From Desulfobotulus alkaliphilus (GTDB lineage Bacteria; Desulfobacterota; Desulfobacteria; Desulfobacterales; ASO4-4): 64,000 nucleotides of DNA. Below the pieces are notes generated by a model that did no database searches, was not told where the DNA came from, and was given only the letters and a program-made list of their open reading frames with translations. The stretch is taken from positions 62,001 to 126,000 of the forward strand of contig NZ_VLLC01000004.1 in assembly GCF_007830435.1 (NCBI RefSeq), given 5' to 3'. The position numbers and the translations under genes are program-made. Of the stretch, positions 54,786-63,442 are shown in pieces (positions within the stretch are counted from its first letter, which is position 1; each line of letters opens with the position of its first letter).

Positions 54786-55070
54786 GCAATCCTCCAGCCT
54801 GGTTTCTGAGGCACCGATAAAAATTTATATTCATTTTGTGACAATTATTTTTTTATAAAAAAGTCCCCACGGAATGTCAATAAAAAGGAAGGATATATAG
54901 CTGATAACTATAAAAATCCCTTTTCAATTCACCTGCTGGACCGGATCTGTCGTGACATGACTCCCTCAACCCGGCCTAAGGCCGGCAGACTTCGTTCCTG
55001 CAACAGATTTACCGTATAGGCTGTACGCCGGAAAGGACCCGGCTATTCCGATGGAAGGTGGTGAAAACGC

Positions 55071-55106
55071 AAAAAGGCAGACCTTTATATAAAGATCCGC
55101 CTTTTT
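55071..55106. terminator. Long palindromic terminator
   Basis: AAAAAGGC...GCCTTTTT flank CTTTATATAAAG, forming a 36-base near-perfect palindrome 21 bases after the minus-strand stop at 55128. The remainder of the 342-base gap up to the 830-residue gene's start is AT-rich near 54840-54900 and holds nothing else recognised. Confidence 0.75.
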
Positions 55107-55127
55107 CCATTCTCCCCTTTAAAACCG

Positions 55128-55982
55128 CTACAGCCCGCTGTCCCTCACCAGCCGCAGGCACTTTTCATTACTTTTATCACCGATCCGACTGCTGCCATAG
55201 TGAAAAAATACAAACTCAGCCAATCTCTGATTAGAGGCATCTTCCGATGATGTCCAGAACCAGGTACTGGGTGTATTGGGAAAGGCAGCCTCCAGAATGG
55301 CGGGTCTTCTGTAAACCCCCTGGCAGGGGTCACCTGTGGTATTCCAGTGTTCAGGATGCCCCGAACTGCAGAAAACCAGCGTCAGCATCTCCTCTGATGT
55401 GGGAATGCGCCAGTCTTCTTTTCCCGCATAACCGCCTTCCATATTAAAGGCACGAACCGTATCCCTGCTCCTGGACCAGGCATAGGCATCTGCCACTCCC
55501 CGGCAGTTTTTCCCGTCCCATTCCTGCCCGAGGCTGCAACGCATCCACTGCAGGCCCGTTTCAATATCCGTCAGTGTACCATTTCCGTTATCATAATAGC
55601 GATCTGCAAAGGCTTTTTCCATATAGAGAAGGGCCGCATTCTTCATACCGGCCTCGGTGAGGCGCTTTTCCATATGCAGCATCAGATGCTGCTCCGTGTT
55701 GGCTCCGACAAAAACATCATCACGACTGGCATAATATTCCATATCCGAATCAATGGGTCTGTAACCTTCCAGGGTATAGAACCCCGTTTCCAGACGAATA
55801 GTAAAGGAGCGACTTTGAATTTCAGGGGTGTTCCCCTTGCGCTCGCCATTGATAAAAACGTGGACATCACCGGGCTGGGATGCAATATGCAAAACACCGT
55901 ACTCCTTCTCTCCGGTACAGGCCGCCATGAGCAAGACACACCCTGTAAAGAAGAGCCTGCGAAAAAAAGACAAGCCAGCCAT
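55128..55982 (-). CDS. PEGA - DUF1566 lipoprotein
   Basis: 284 residues from ATG 55982 (after GGAAAGGAAG); the upstream frame is discarded. Lipobox LLMAAC. A PEGA domain follows (about 27-75: LHIASQPGDVHVFINGERKG), then a helical stretch and a DUF1566 domain (about 125-284; GLQWMRCSLGQEWDGKNCRG, KEDWRIPTSEEMLTLVF, WFWTSSED, LRLVRDSGL). Its C-terminal codons lack the AAY-like pattern of the two candidate variable regions. PEGA domains are often found in envelope proteins. Role unknown. Confidence 0.8.
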   Translation of the reverse strand: MAGLSFFRRLFFTGCVLLMAACTGEKEYGVLHIASQPGDVHVFINGERKGNTPEIQSRSFTIRLETGFYTLEGYRPIDSDMEYYASRDDVFVGANTEQHLMLHMEKRLTEAGMKNAALLYMEKAFADRYYDNGNGTLTDIETGLQWMRCSLGQEWDGKNCRGVADAYAWSRSRDTVRAFNMEGGYAGKEDWRIPTSEEMLTLVFCSSGHPEHWNTTGDPCQGVYRRPAILEAAFPNTPSTWFWTSSEDASNQRLAEFVFFHYGSSRIGDKSNEKCLRLVRDSGL

Positions 55983-56011
55983 ACCCTTCCTTTCCCCTTT
56001 TCCAAAACCCG

Positions 56012-56449
56012 TCACAGCCTGCCCTCCTCCACCGGTGGTGGAGAATCTTTCGGATGCTCCCAGACAACCACAATTTTCACATCCGGTGCAAGACTCCGTT
56101 TGACCGGGCAAAGCCCCATGGCTCTTTCAAGCTTTTTCACCAATACAGCCTCCAGTGATCGGGGGGGGCTGATTCTTACACATAAGCGGCTGATACGGGA
56201 TGGAGATTCCGCCATTTCCTTTTCCACGTCAAGGCTAAAAGCACAGGGATCACAACCGGAACGCTCCAGAACCGCCTCCATCACCGCCATCAGACAGGAA
56301 CCCAGGGCTGCGGCCACAAGATCCGTAGGAGAAAAACCGGCATCTTTTCCTGCCGATGCCGAAGACCGTACACACAGGGCCTCTGCCATACCCTCTTTTT
56401 CCAGAAGGAATTCCCCCTTCCCGAGTCCCCTGATATGAATCTCAGCCAT
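56012..56449 (-). CDS. OsmC-family peroxidase-like protein
   Basis: 145 residues. The two redox cysteines are in ALGSCLMAVME and MGLCPVKRSL, with GFSPTDLVAAALGSC as the family signature. These dimers reduce organic hydroperoxides or act as redox sensors. It starts 30 bases before the PEGA lipoprotein start on the same strand and may be co-transcribed with it, but a shared role is unlikely. The tail PKDSPPPVEEGRL is an extra. Confidence 0.88.
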   Translation of the reverse strand: MAEIHIRGLGKGEFLLEKEGMAEALCVRSSASAGKDAGFSPTDLVAAALGSCLMAVMEAVLERSGCDPCAFSLDVEKEMAESPSRISRLCVRISPPRSLEAVLVKKLERAMGLCPVKRSLAPDVKIVVVWEHPKDSPPPVEEGRL

Positions 56450-56628
56450 GGTGTCCTTCTTAACGAATACAACCGAAACGGACTAAAAAGAATAACTGCT
56501 ATTTTAAGTTTGATGACAATGATCAGGCAATTATCAATCTACCCCGAGCCAGAAATGAACTTTTTATCATACCAACAGAGTCTGGACAGCACAGGCTCCG
56601 TGGCCACAGAAAAAACAGACAAAAAAAC

Positions 56629-57747
56629 TTACCTGTTTTTTTTATAAATTTCCAGCCATTCCCTTTTAAAACTTTCAAATCTGTTTTCTTCAATGGCCCT
56701 GCGGATATCGCTCATCATATCCTGATAAAAGGTAATATTATGTATGGTTGCAAGGGTTTCCGCCAGAGGATCACCGGAAAAAAACAGATAGCGCAGCACC
56801 ATGCGGGAAAAGGTTCTGCAAGTATAACAGGAACATTTTGTATCCAGAGGATAGCGGTCTTTCCTGAAATTTTTATTCTTGATCCGGAGTTTGCCCGTGC
56901 GGGTGAAAAGGGTTCCCTGCCGGGCATAACGGGTAGGAATCACACAGTCAAACATATCCATCCCCAGATGCACGGCCTCAAGAATATCCTCGGGAAGCCC
57001 TACGCCCATGAGATACCTTGGCAGATCTTCGGGAAGACAGGGCGCTGTGACACCCACAACCCTGCGCATGAGATCAAAACCCTCCCCCACACTGACACCG
57101 CCGATGGCAAAACCGTCAAAGGGGATGGAAGTGATCTCTTTGGCACTTTTCCTGCGCAGATCATCAAAGACCCCTCCCTGTACAATGCCGAAAAGGAACT
57201 GGTGATCCTGCAGTTTCACATCCCTGCACCGTGAGGCCCAGGCCGTGGTAAGCCCCACGGATTTTCCCACATACTTTCGGTCTGCGGTATGGGAAACACA
57301 TTCATCAAAGGCCATGACAATATCAGCTCCCAGATCCCGCTGTATTTCCATGGATTTTTCAGGACTCAGCATCACCCTTTCCCCGTCTTCCTCATAGGAA
57401 AAGGTAACCCCCTCATCATCAATCACCCGGTCCGGCAGGGAAAACACCTGAAACCCGCCGGAGTCCGTGAGTATGGTCCTCTCCCATCCCATGAAGCGAT
57501 GCAGGCCGCCCATGTAACGCACCGATGCCAGCCTGTCTCCGAGGGAAAGGTGGTAGGTGTTGGCCAGAAGCACCTCAGCACCGGTTTCCGCCACATCCCT
57601 TGCCGGGGTGGAATGCACGTAACCCGCCGTTCCCACGGGCATGAAAGCCGGTGTCTGTACGGTCCCGTGATGGGTTGTGAATGCACCCCTCCGGGCACCG
57701 CTTCTGTCCTTTGCAAGCAGCCTGAACTGTATATCCCTTTGCGCCAT
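56629..57747 (-). CDS. tgt: Queuine/preQ1 tRNA-guanine transglycosylase
   Basis: 372 residues. Catalytic Asp in ILTDSGGFQVFSL, the second Asp in DMFDCVIPTRYAR, and zinc ligands in CSCYTCRTF followed by a His in TLATIHNITFY. GTAGYVHSTPARDVAETGAE is the usual N-terminal part. It inserts preQ1 at position 34 of GUN tRNAs. FolE2 in this window makes an upstream precursor. ATG 57747 follows GGAAAAG. No queA or yajC is adjacent. Confidence 0.95.
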   Translation of the reverse strand: MAQRDIQFRLLAKDRSGARRGAFTTHHGTVQTPAFMPVGTAGYVHSTPARDVAETGAEVLLANTYHLSLGDRLASVRYMGGLHRFMGWERTILTDSGGFQVFSLPDRVIDDEGVTFSYEEDGERVMLSPEKSMEIQRDLGADIVMAFDECVSHTADRKYVGKSVGLTTAWASRCRDVKLQDHQFLFGIVQGGVFDDLRRKSAKEITSIPFDGFAIGGVSVGEGFDLMRRVVGVTAPCLPEDLPRYLMGVGLPEDILEAVHLGMDMFDCVIPTRYARQGTLFTRTGKLRIKNKNFRKDRYPLDTKCSCYTCRTFSRMVLRYLFFSGDPLAETLATIHNITFYQDMMSDIRRAIEENRFESFKREWLEIYKKNR

Positions 57748-57868
57748 GCGCTTTTCCTTTCAAATGAACCCATAAATATTTTTTTTGGCAGGAGAGCCTT
57801 CCGTTTACAACAAAGGGGCTTTCCGTTACCCTGACTGCGGCTCTGTAACCCTGAACCAGGAGACTTCC

Positions 57869-58501
57869 ATGAAATTTCTACTCATATTTTTTTTATTTTT
57901 CATATCTTACAGCAAGGCCTCCGCCGGAGAAGAAGTGATTGCGGCCATGGAAAACCGCTACAAAGACCGGTGTTTTTCCGCCAGTTTTCAACAGATTTCC
58001 ATCCTCGCCGCCATGGACATATCCGAAAGGGCAGACGGCAGAGCTGTCTTTTCCCATCCCGGCCGTATGCGGTGGGAATACGAAACCCCGGAACCAAGAC
58101 TCATTGTCACGGACGGGACCACCCTCTGGATATACTCTCCCCTGGAACAGGAAGTGCTGGTCGGTGCATCGGAACCCTACTTCGGCAGGGGCAAGGGTGG
58201 GCGTTTTCTTTCGGACATGGCATCTCTCAGGGAAGATTTTACCCATACCAGGGTTTCAGAACCCGAAGCCGACCCTGTCCGACTCAGGCTCATCCCCCAT
58301 CAGCCCGAGCCGGGTCTCACGGAGCTTTTCGTTGAAGCGGAAAGTGAAACCGGCCGCATTATCAGCATTGAAACCCTCAATGCCTACGGGGATGTGACAC
58401 GCATCCGCCTTTTCGGAGAAGAAAGCCACGACCTGTGCGAAGAAGACCTCTTCCATTTCACCCCGCCGCCCCAGACCCGTGAGTTTGAGCTGGGGGAATA
58501 A
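57869..58501 (+). CDS. lolA: Outer-membrane lipoprotein carrier protein LolA
   Basis: 210 residues from ATG 57869 (after AGGAGA) with signal peptide ending ASAG. LolA signatures: RCFSASFQQISI, GRAVFSHPGRMRWEYETPEP, TDGTTLWIYSPLEQEVLVG, and the ending IRLFGEESHDL. It carries lipoproteins across the periplasm; several lipoproteins in the window would be clients. Divergent from tgt and upstream of nadA. Confidence 0.9.
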   Translation: MKFLLIFFLFFISYSKASAGEEVIAAMENRYKDRCFSASFQQISILAAMDISERADGRAVFSHPGRMRWEYETPEPRLIVTDGTTLWIYSPLEQEVLVGASEPYFGRGKGGRFLSDMASLREDFTHTRVSEPEADPVRLRLIPHQPEPGLTELFVEAESETGRIISIETLNAYGDVTRIRLFGEESHDLCEEDLFHFTPPPQTREFELGE

Positions 58502-58574
58502 TCAAACCCCCTTAAAAATACAGATTACCCTTGAAAAACTTTTTCTTTTACAGGAAATATCATGACAAAAAAAG

Positions 58575-58598
58575 GGGAACCTTTACAACAAGGTTCCC
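58575..58598 (+). other. Hairpin upstream of nadA
   Basis: GGGAACCTT and AAGGTTCCC form a perfect nine-base stem with a six-base loop, about 135 bases before the nadA start and 74 after the lolA stop. No T-run follows, so it could be a Rho-type end, an RNA-processing site or a leader structure. Confidence 0.45.
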
Positions 58599-58732
58599 TG
58601 CCCCGAAGGGTTCAGCGCATCATCAAAATCAGCTCCGGCTTTAACAAACCCTTCTTTTCAATCCGGCCCGGACACACAGCGTCTGGTGCCCTAAAAAAGA
58701 CCCCATACACGACAGATACAACAGGACAGACA

Positions 58733-59629
58733 ATGAAAGATACCATAAGAAAGCTGGCCAAAGAAAAAAACGCCATCATACTGGCCCACAATTACGTTCC
58801 CGCAGAAATTCAGGATGTGGCCCACCTGTGCGGAGACTCCCTGGAACTGAGCATCAGAGCTGCGGAAACCGATGCCGATATCATTGTTTTCTGCGGCGTG
58901 CGCTTCATGGCGGAAACCGCAGCCATTCTCTCCCCTGAAAAAACCGTCCTGCTTCCCGTGGAAGATGCGGGCTGCCCCATGGCGGACATGGTGACACCGG
59001 AAGCCCTGAAAAAACGTAAAGCCCAGCTTCCCGGCATCCCCGTGGTCACCTACGTGAACTCCACGGCTGCGGTCAAGGCCCTCTCCGATATCTGCTGCAC
59101 CTCAGCCAACGTGATCCGGGTGGTGGAAAGCCTTGACAGTGAAGAAATTCTCATGACCCCGGACCGCAACCTCGCCCTGTATGCGGCCAGCCACAGCTCA
59201 AAAAAAATTCACCTGTGGGAAGGCTTCTGCCCCTTCCATAACACCCTTGACCGCAAAACCGTTTCTGAGGCAAAAAAAGCCCACCCCGATGCCTTTTTCA
59301 TCGCCCATCCCGAATGCCCGCCAGAGGTTCTTGCCATGGCCGATGCCGTTACCAGCACCTCGGGCATGATCCGCATGGCAAAGGAATCTGAGCACAAAAA
59401 ATTTATCATTGGCACGGAAACAGGGCTTCTCCACCCCCTTCGACAGGCCTGCCCGGACAAGATTTTCCATCCGGCAAGTCCTGAGATGTACTGCCCGGAC
59501 ATGAAAAAAATCACCCTTGAAATTCTGAAAAATACCCTTGAAAAGGAATCCGGAAGGGTGACGGTCCCCGAAGACATCCGCATCCCCGCCCTGAAGGCCG
59601 TCAGAAAAATGATGGCCATAAAAGGCTAG
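58733..59629 (+). CDS. nadA: Quinolinate synthase
   Basis: 298 residues from ATG 58733, after AGGACAGACA; the longer upstream frame reads as leader and is dropped. NadA carries one 4Fe-4S cluster held by three Cys: here in VFCGVRFMAE, WEGFCPFHNT and MYCPDMKKIT. AIILAHNYVPAEIQDVAH and GDSLELS are substrate-binding signatures. It makes quinolinate for NAD. No nadB or nadC is next to it. It may be transcribed with lolA. Confidence 0.94.
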   Translation: MKDTIRKLAKEKNAIILAHNYVPAEIQDVAHLCGDSLELSIRAAETDADIIVFCGVRFMAETAAILSPEKTVLLPVEDAGCPMADMVTPEALKKRKAQLPGIPVVTYVNSTAAVKALSDICCTSANVIRVVESLDSEEILMTPDRNLALYAASHSSKKIHLWEGFCPFHNTLDRKTVSEAKKAHPDAFFIAHPECPPEVLAMADAVTSTSGMIRMAKESEHKKFIIGTETGLLHPLRQACPDKIFHPASPEMYCPDMKKITLEILKNTLEKESGRVTVPEDIRIPALKAVRKMMAIKG

Positions 59630-60141
59630 TGAATCCGGGTCTTCACCATCAGCCGGCCTGCGTCATCCATGGCCTGCACATGGCGATACTCCCCATGGGG
59701 AATACCTATGAGGATACAGGGCCATGTCAGGGCCTGGGTGACCCGGCTGCCCGGTGAAGGCCTGATCAGACGCAGCCTGACAATGGCCGTATCCCCACTG
59801 AACTCCAGATCCGTGGATGCCAGCCGGATACCATAGCCCCCTGTTTTTTGCATACCCATCCCCAGCAGCAGCACACCGCCACGGTTAAAATCCACGTCTT
59901 CCAGACGCTGACGGACGGTCTCGCAGAGAAGGCTGCCATCCGCTTCCAGCCGGGAAAAATCTGAAGCACCTCCTATCCACAGGCCAAAGGGAGCATCGCT
60001 GCGGAAACCGCAGTCCGAGCCATGGTATAGTATCTCTGCCACAGGCGTCCCCCCCATGCTCTTTTTACCGGAAATACACCCATAAAGAACAAGGCTTACC
60101 AGAAAAGCTCCTGCCAGAATCCGCCACAATTTCTGTCCCAT
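59626..60141 (-). CDS. PrcB-like lipoprotein
   Basis: 171 residues from ATG 60141. Lipobox LVLYGC. The C-terminal half matches PrcB-type domains: VLLLGMGMQKTGGYGIRLAS and RPSPGSRVTQALTWPCILIG, i.e. the TGGY and V-T-Q-A-L-T-x-P motifs. In Treponema denticola PrcB is the lipoprotein partner of the subtilisin-like dentilisin protease. Here the gene follows a subtilase gene on the same strand by 240 bases. Its 3' end overlaps nadA by four bases, convergently. Confidence 0.75.
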   Translation of the reverse strand: MGQKLWRILAGAFLVSLVLYGCISGKKSMGGTPVAEILYHGSDCGFRSDAPFGLWIGGASDFSRLEADGSLLCETVRQRLEDVDFNRGGVLLLGMGMQKTGGYGIRLASTDLEFSGDTAIVRLRLIRPSPGSRVTQALTWPCILIGIPHGEYRHVQAMDDAGRLMVKTRIH

Positions 60142-60225
60142 GATGCTTTCACCCTTTCCGTGCATACCCCGGATCCATCGCTAATGTTGGCCGGACAGCC
60201 CGACAGCCTGTTCTTTTGATTGAGG

Positions 60226-60381
60226 AGATTTTTTATTCAGCATGAGCTTCCTGACTTTTGCAGGCTTTTAAAATTTTTAGCAAATGCAAATGGCCAAGGT
60301 GCTTTTTACAGCTTTCTTCCCTCACCCCTGCCCCCCTCCCAGGGGAAGAGGGAAAACCTGCTGAATAATTACAAGATTTTT
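60226..60381. repeat. Possible degenerate short copy of family B
   Basis: TTATTCAGCAT near 60233 and CTGCTGAATAATTAC at 60358-60372 resemble the two ends of the family B miniature elements, and AGATTTTT occurs outside both. The middle is unlike the other copies except for a C/G-rich hairpin (CCCCTCCCAGGGGAAG). It may be a remnant. Confidence 0.35.
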
Positions 60382-62586
60382 CTAAAACACTTCAACCACA
60401 AAATCAAGATGTTCAAGGCCGGGTGCCCCCGGAAAGACCCAGACAGGCCTGCCCTCTCCGGATGGATATGCACCCTTCAGCCCCTCTCCCTGAATACGGA
60501 CACGGTAAAGACCCGGTTCAACATCCTCCATACGCCAGAGCCAGGCTCCCCCGTCCCTGTCCTCTTCATTCAGAGGGTAATACCTCTTTTTTCCTGCCCC
60601 TTCCTGCTCAAGGACAACAAAAACATGATCCCGGGATAATCCATAAAGATCCGCAGGGGGCATGTTCACATGCACAGGATAAAGGGAATCGCCGGAATCG
60701 CCCGGAATGGCAATAAAAAAACGCCCTCCTGTTTCAGGAAAATCCCCATGTTCCCTGTCCAGAGAAACCGCAAAGGTCCGGGTATTCAACCCATGGGCCG
60801 CCTCCCGGATCCCAAGCCAGGGAAGGGAAGATACGGGCATACCTGCCCCCCCATTGCCTTTACCCAGAAAAAAAAGGGCCTGATCCCCGCCCATGCCCAT
60901 ATAAAGGGCCTCAGGTGCTACAGCAAGCGCTACCAGAGATTCCAAGGCCTTTGCCGCATCCACAAGGCCCCAGCCTGTGCCCGCATCCTTTCCCAAGGGC
61001 CCCAGATCCCTGGTCATGCCTCCCTTTTCAAGAATCCCCATGGCCTGTTCCGGTGAAAGGAAAGGATCCAGACTGCGCATCAGGGCCAGCACACCGCTGA
61101 CAAAGGGTGCTGCCATGGAGGTTCCGCGGACATCGGCATAGGATGCCTGGGGCCTGACAAGACTCCATGCCGATGTGGTATGAACGGGACCAAAGGGTGC
61201 TGCAAGGGAAATCCAGTCTCCGTAATTGCTGTCGGGATGGCGCATCAGGCCCTGATCCACGCCAGCCACGGCAAAAACCCCCCTGTGGGCCGCAGGATAA
61301 TTTTTTCTGTCCCTTCCCTCATTGCCCGCGGCAGCCACCACAAAGACCCCTGCTTCCAGGGCCGCTTCCACAGCACTCCTTTCTTCCCTTGAATGAAATG
61401 TTCCGCCAAGGCTGAGGTTGATCACATCGGCCCTTCTTTGGGGCAGCCGCCCCGAAGCATTTTCAAGGCCTGCGGCATAGCGTATGGCCTGGGCAATATC
61501 CCAGGTACTGGCAGAATCATTTTTTATCACCCTGAGGGGCATCAGCGTAGCTTCACCCGCCACACCGGCAATCCCCAGACCATTGTCCATGGTGGCCAGG
61601 GCAATGCCCGCCACCTGTGTTCCATGGAAGGGACTTTCATCGGAAGGTGTTCCTGCCTGCTTGTTCACAAAGTCATGCCCATCGGGACCGATGCGCCCTT
61701 TAAGGTCCGGGTGATCTGCCATCACACCTGAATCCAGCACGGCAATGACGGTTCCCGCCCCCCTTGTCTGCTCCCAGGCATCAGGTGCCGCAATGGCCTC
61801 CAGGGGCCAGAAACGACGGGGATCCTCTGCATATGCCGCATCATTGACCGGTATCCGGAAAATCCTGCGCCTGTAATTGGGTTCCGCCCAGAGAACGTCC
61901 CTGCGCAGATGAAGGGCTTCCACCGCTGCGAGGGTCTCCTCCACCGAAGCCTCCATCGGGTCCGAATGGCCATTCAGGCCCATGGTATTCCGTAGCGGAG
62001 ATACACGCAGCAGTGCCCTGTCTTTGCTTCTTTCCAGCTCCTGCAAGCCTTCTGCAGCCATGGAGGAACGGAAAGCAGCCTCCTTTTCCCTGAACCGGAC
62101 AATGACCTCACCGGGGATGATATCCCCGGAAGAAGGGTAAAGGGAGACGGTATCTACGGCTCTCCGTTCCCGTACCGGATACACCCTGCCGGAAAGAAAA
62201 AGGACCGGACCTTCAGCCAGATGAATTTCCTCCCTGCGGGTCCGGTAATTTCCGGATGAATCTGAAACCCGCAGTTCAAGAGCGTTGCTGCCCGGAGAAG
62301 GTAAGGCCAGCCAGCGGGCTTTTCCTTCACCTGCGGCCTTTCCGTTCACCTCCCAGGCATAATCAAGAAGTTTTCCCTCTTCTGAAAAGAAATCAGGGGC
62401 AAAAACAAAAACCCTTGCCGGTGCCGTTGGTATGCCCGCATCATTTTTAAAGGAATCCGGTATTTCAAGGGAAAAGCTTATTGCAGGGATATAAGATTTT
62501 TTTTCCTTGCCCCCATCGCATGAAAAAGAAAGGCAGGCCGTCAGAAAACAGAAAACAAGAGGAATAAAAAGGGCGGGGCGTCGCAT
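60382..62586 (-). CDS. Subtilisin-like serine protease (S8), lipoprotein or secreted
   Basis: 734 residues from ATG 62586, six bases after GGGAGG. The signal contains FCFLTACLSFSC, with possible lipobox LTAC. Residues about 30-120 are Ig-like; about 160-240 resemble a fervidolysin-type prodomain (PGEVIVRFREKEAAFRSSMA, LRRDVLWAEPNYR). The catalytic domain has Asp in VIAVLDSGVMADHP, His in FHGTQVAGIA and Ser in GTSMAAPFVSGV. A 180-residue beta-rich tail follows. It acts outside the cytoplasm. A PrcB-like lipoprotein gene follows it. Confidence 0.9.
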   Translation of the reverse strand: MRRPALFIPLVFCFLTACLSFSCDGGKEKKSYIPAISFSLEIPDSFKNDAGIPTAPARVFVFAPDFFSEEGKLLDYAWEVNGKAAGEGKARWLALPSPGSNALELRVSDSSGNYRTRREEIHLAEGPVLFLSGRVYPVRERRAVDTVSLYPSSGDIIPGEVIVRFREKEAAFRSSMAAEGLQELERSKDRALLRVSPLRNTMGLNGHSDPMEASVEETLAAVEALHLRRDVLWAEPNYRRRIFRIPVNDAAYAEDPRRFWPLEAIAAPDAWEQTRGAGTVIAVLDSGVMADHPDLKGRIGPDGHDFVNKQAGTPSDESPFHGTQVAGIALATMDNGLGIAGVAGEATLMPLRVIKNDSASTWDIAQAIRYAAGLENASGRLPQRRADVINLSLGGTFHSREERSAVEAALEAGVFVVAAAGNEGRDRKNYPAAHRGVFAVAGVDQGLMRHPDSNYGDWISLAAPFGPVHTTSAWSLVRPQASYADVRGTSMAAPFVSGVLALMRSLDPFLSPEQAMGILEKGGMTRDLGPLGKDAGTGWGLVDAAKALESLVALAVAPEALYMGMGGDQALFFLGKGNGGAGMPVSSLPWLGIREAAHGLNTRTFAVSLDREHGDFPETGGRFFIAIPGDSGDSLYPVHVNMPPADLYGLSRDHVFVVLEQEGAGKKRYYPLNEEDRDGGAWLWRMEDVEPGLYRVRIQGEGLKGAYPSGEGRPVWVFPGAPGLEHLDFVVEVF

Positions 62587-62666
62587 ACAAAACCTCCCGG
62601 AAACGGGCGGGGTAAAATGCGGGAGCAGAATGCAGGGAGCAGGCACCAGCCCGCCCCCTCCTGCCA

Positions 62667-63401
62667 TCATACCAAATCTTCAGGTATATCTGCGTTGGTG
62701 TGCACCTTCTGCACATCATCGTTGTCTTCCAGCATCTCCATGAGCTTGACCATCTGCTGCGCATCCTTGCCCTCAAGGCGGGTCATGGTCTGGGGAATCA
62801 TGCTCACCTCTGCCATGGTAAAGGCAAAGCCAGCCGTTTCCAGGGCATCCCGCACACCATCAAAGTCTTGGGGATCGGTGATGATTTCAAAGCACTCTTC
62901 TTCCTCACGCACATCCTCGGCACCGGCTTCAAGGGCTGCTTCCATAAGCGCCTCCTCATCCGCACCTGCCTTTTCCACCACCATGAGACCCTTTTTATCA
63001 AACATCCAGGCCACACAGCCATTGGCACCAAGGTTGCCGCCGCATTTGCTGAAGGCATGGCGCACCTCACCCACGGTGCGGTTTTTATTGTCCGTCATGA
63101 CCTCCACAATGACTGCGGCACCACTGGGCCCATAGCCCTCATAGATGATTTCCTCATAATTGGCCCCATCCAGATCTCCGCAGCCCTTCTTGATGGCCCT
63201 TTCCATATTGTCCTTGGGCATGTTTTCCGCACGGGCTGCGATCATTGCGGTGCGAAGCCTGGGATTGCTGGAAGGATCCCCGCCACCCATGCGCGCAGCC
63301 ACCATGATCTCCTTGGCCAGCTTGGTGAAAATCTTACCCCTGCGTATATCTTCCTTGCCCTTTTTATGACGAATGTTCGCCCACTTGCTGTGCCCTGCCA
63401 T
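62667..63401 (-). CDS. yebC: YebC/PmpR-family protein
   Basis: 244 residues. It begins [20 protein letters not shown] and has [14 protein letters not shown] and [20 protein letters not shown], all hallmarks of the family. Members bind DNA as regulators or act in translation of difficult motifs. Just downstream of rlmE on the same strand (41-base gap), so probably co-transcribed. Confidence 0.95.
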   Translation of the reverse strand: MAGHSKWANIRHKKGKEDIRRGKIFTKLAKEIMVAARMGGGDPSSNPRLRTAMIAARAENMPKDNMERAIKKGCGDLDGANYEEIIYEGYGPSGAAVIVEVMTDNKNRTVGEVRHAFSKCGGNLGANGCVAWMFDKKGLMVVEKAGADEEALMEAALEAGAEDVREEEECFEIITDPQDFDGVRDALETAGFAFTMAEVSMIPQTMTRLEGKDAQQMVKLMEMLEDNDDVQKVHTNADIPEDLV

Positions 63402-63442
63402 CCATTTCCTCCACCTGGGCTGCCCTTGCCAGCCACTTTATT

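Noticed and set aside
58562-58732. N-terminal extension of NadA
   Set aside because: The family normally starts near MKDTIRKLAKEKN; the upstream text has no similarity and ATG 58733 has a ribosome site.
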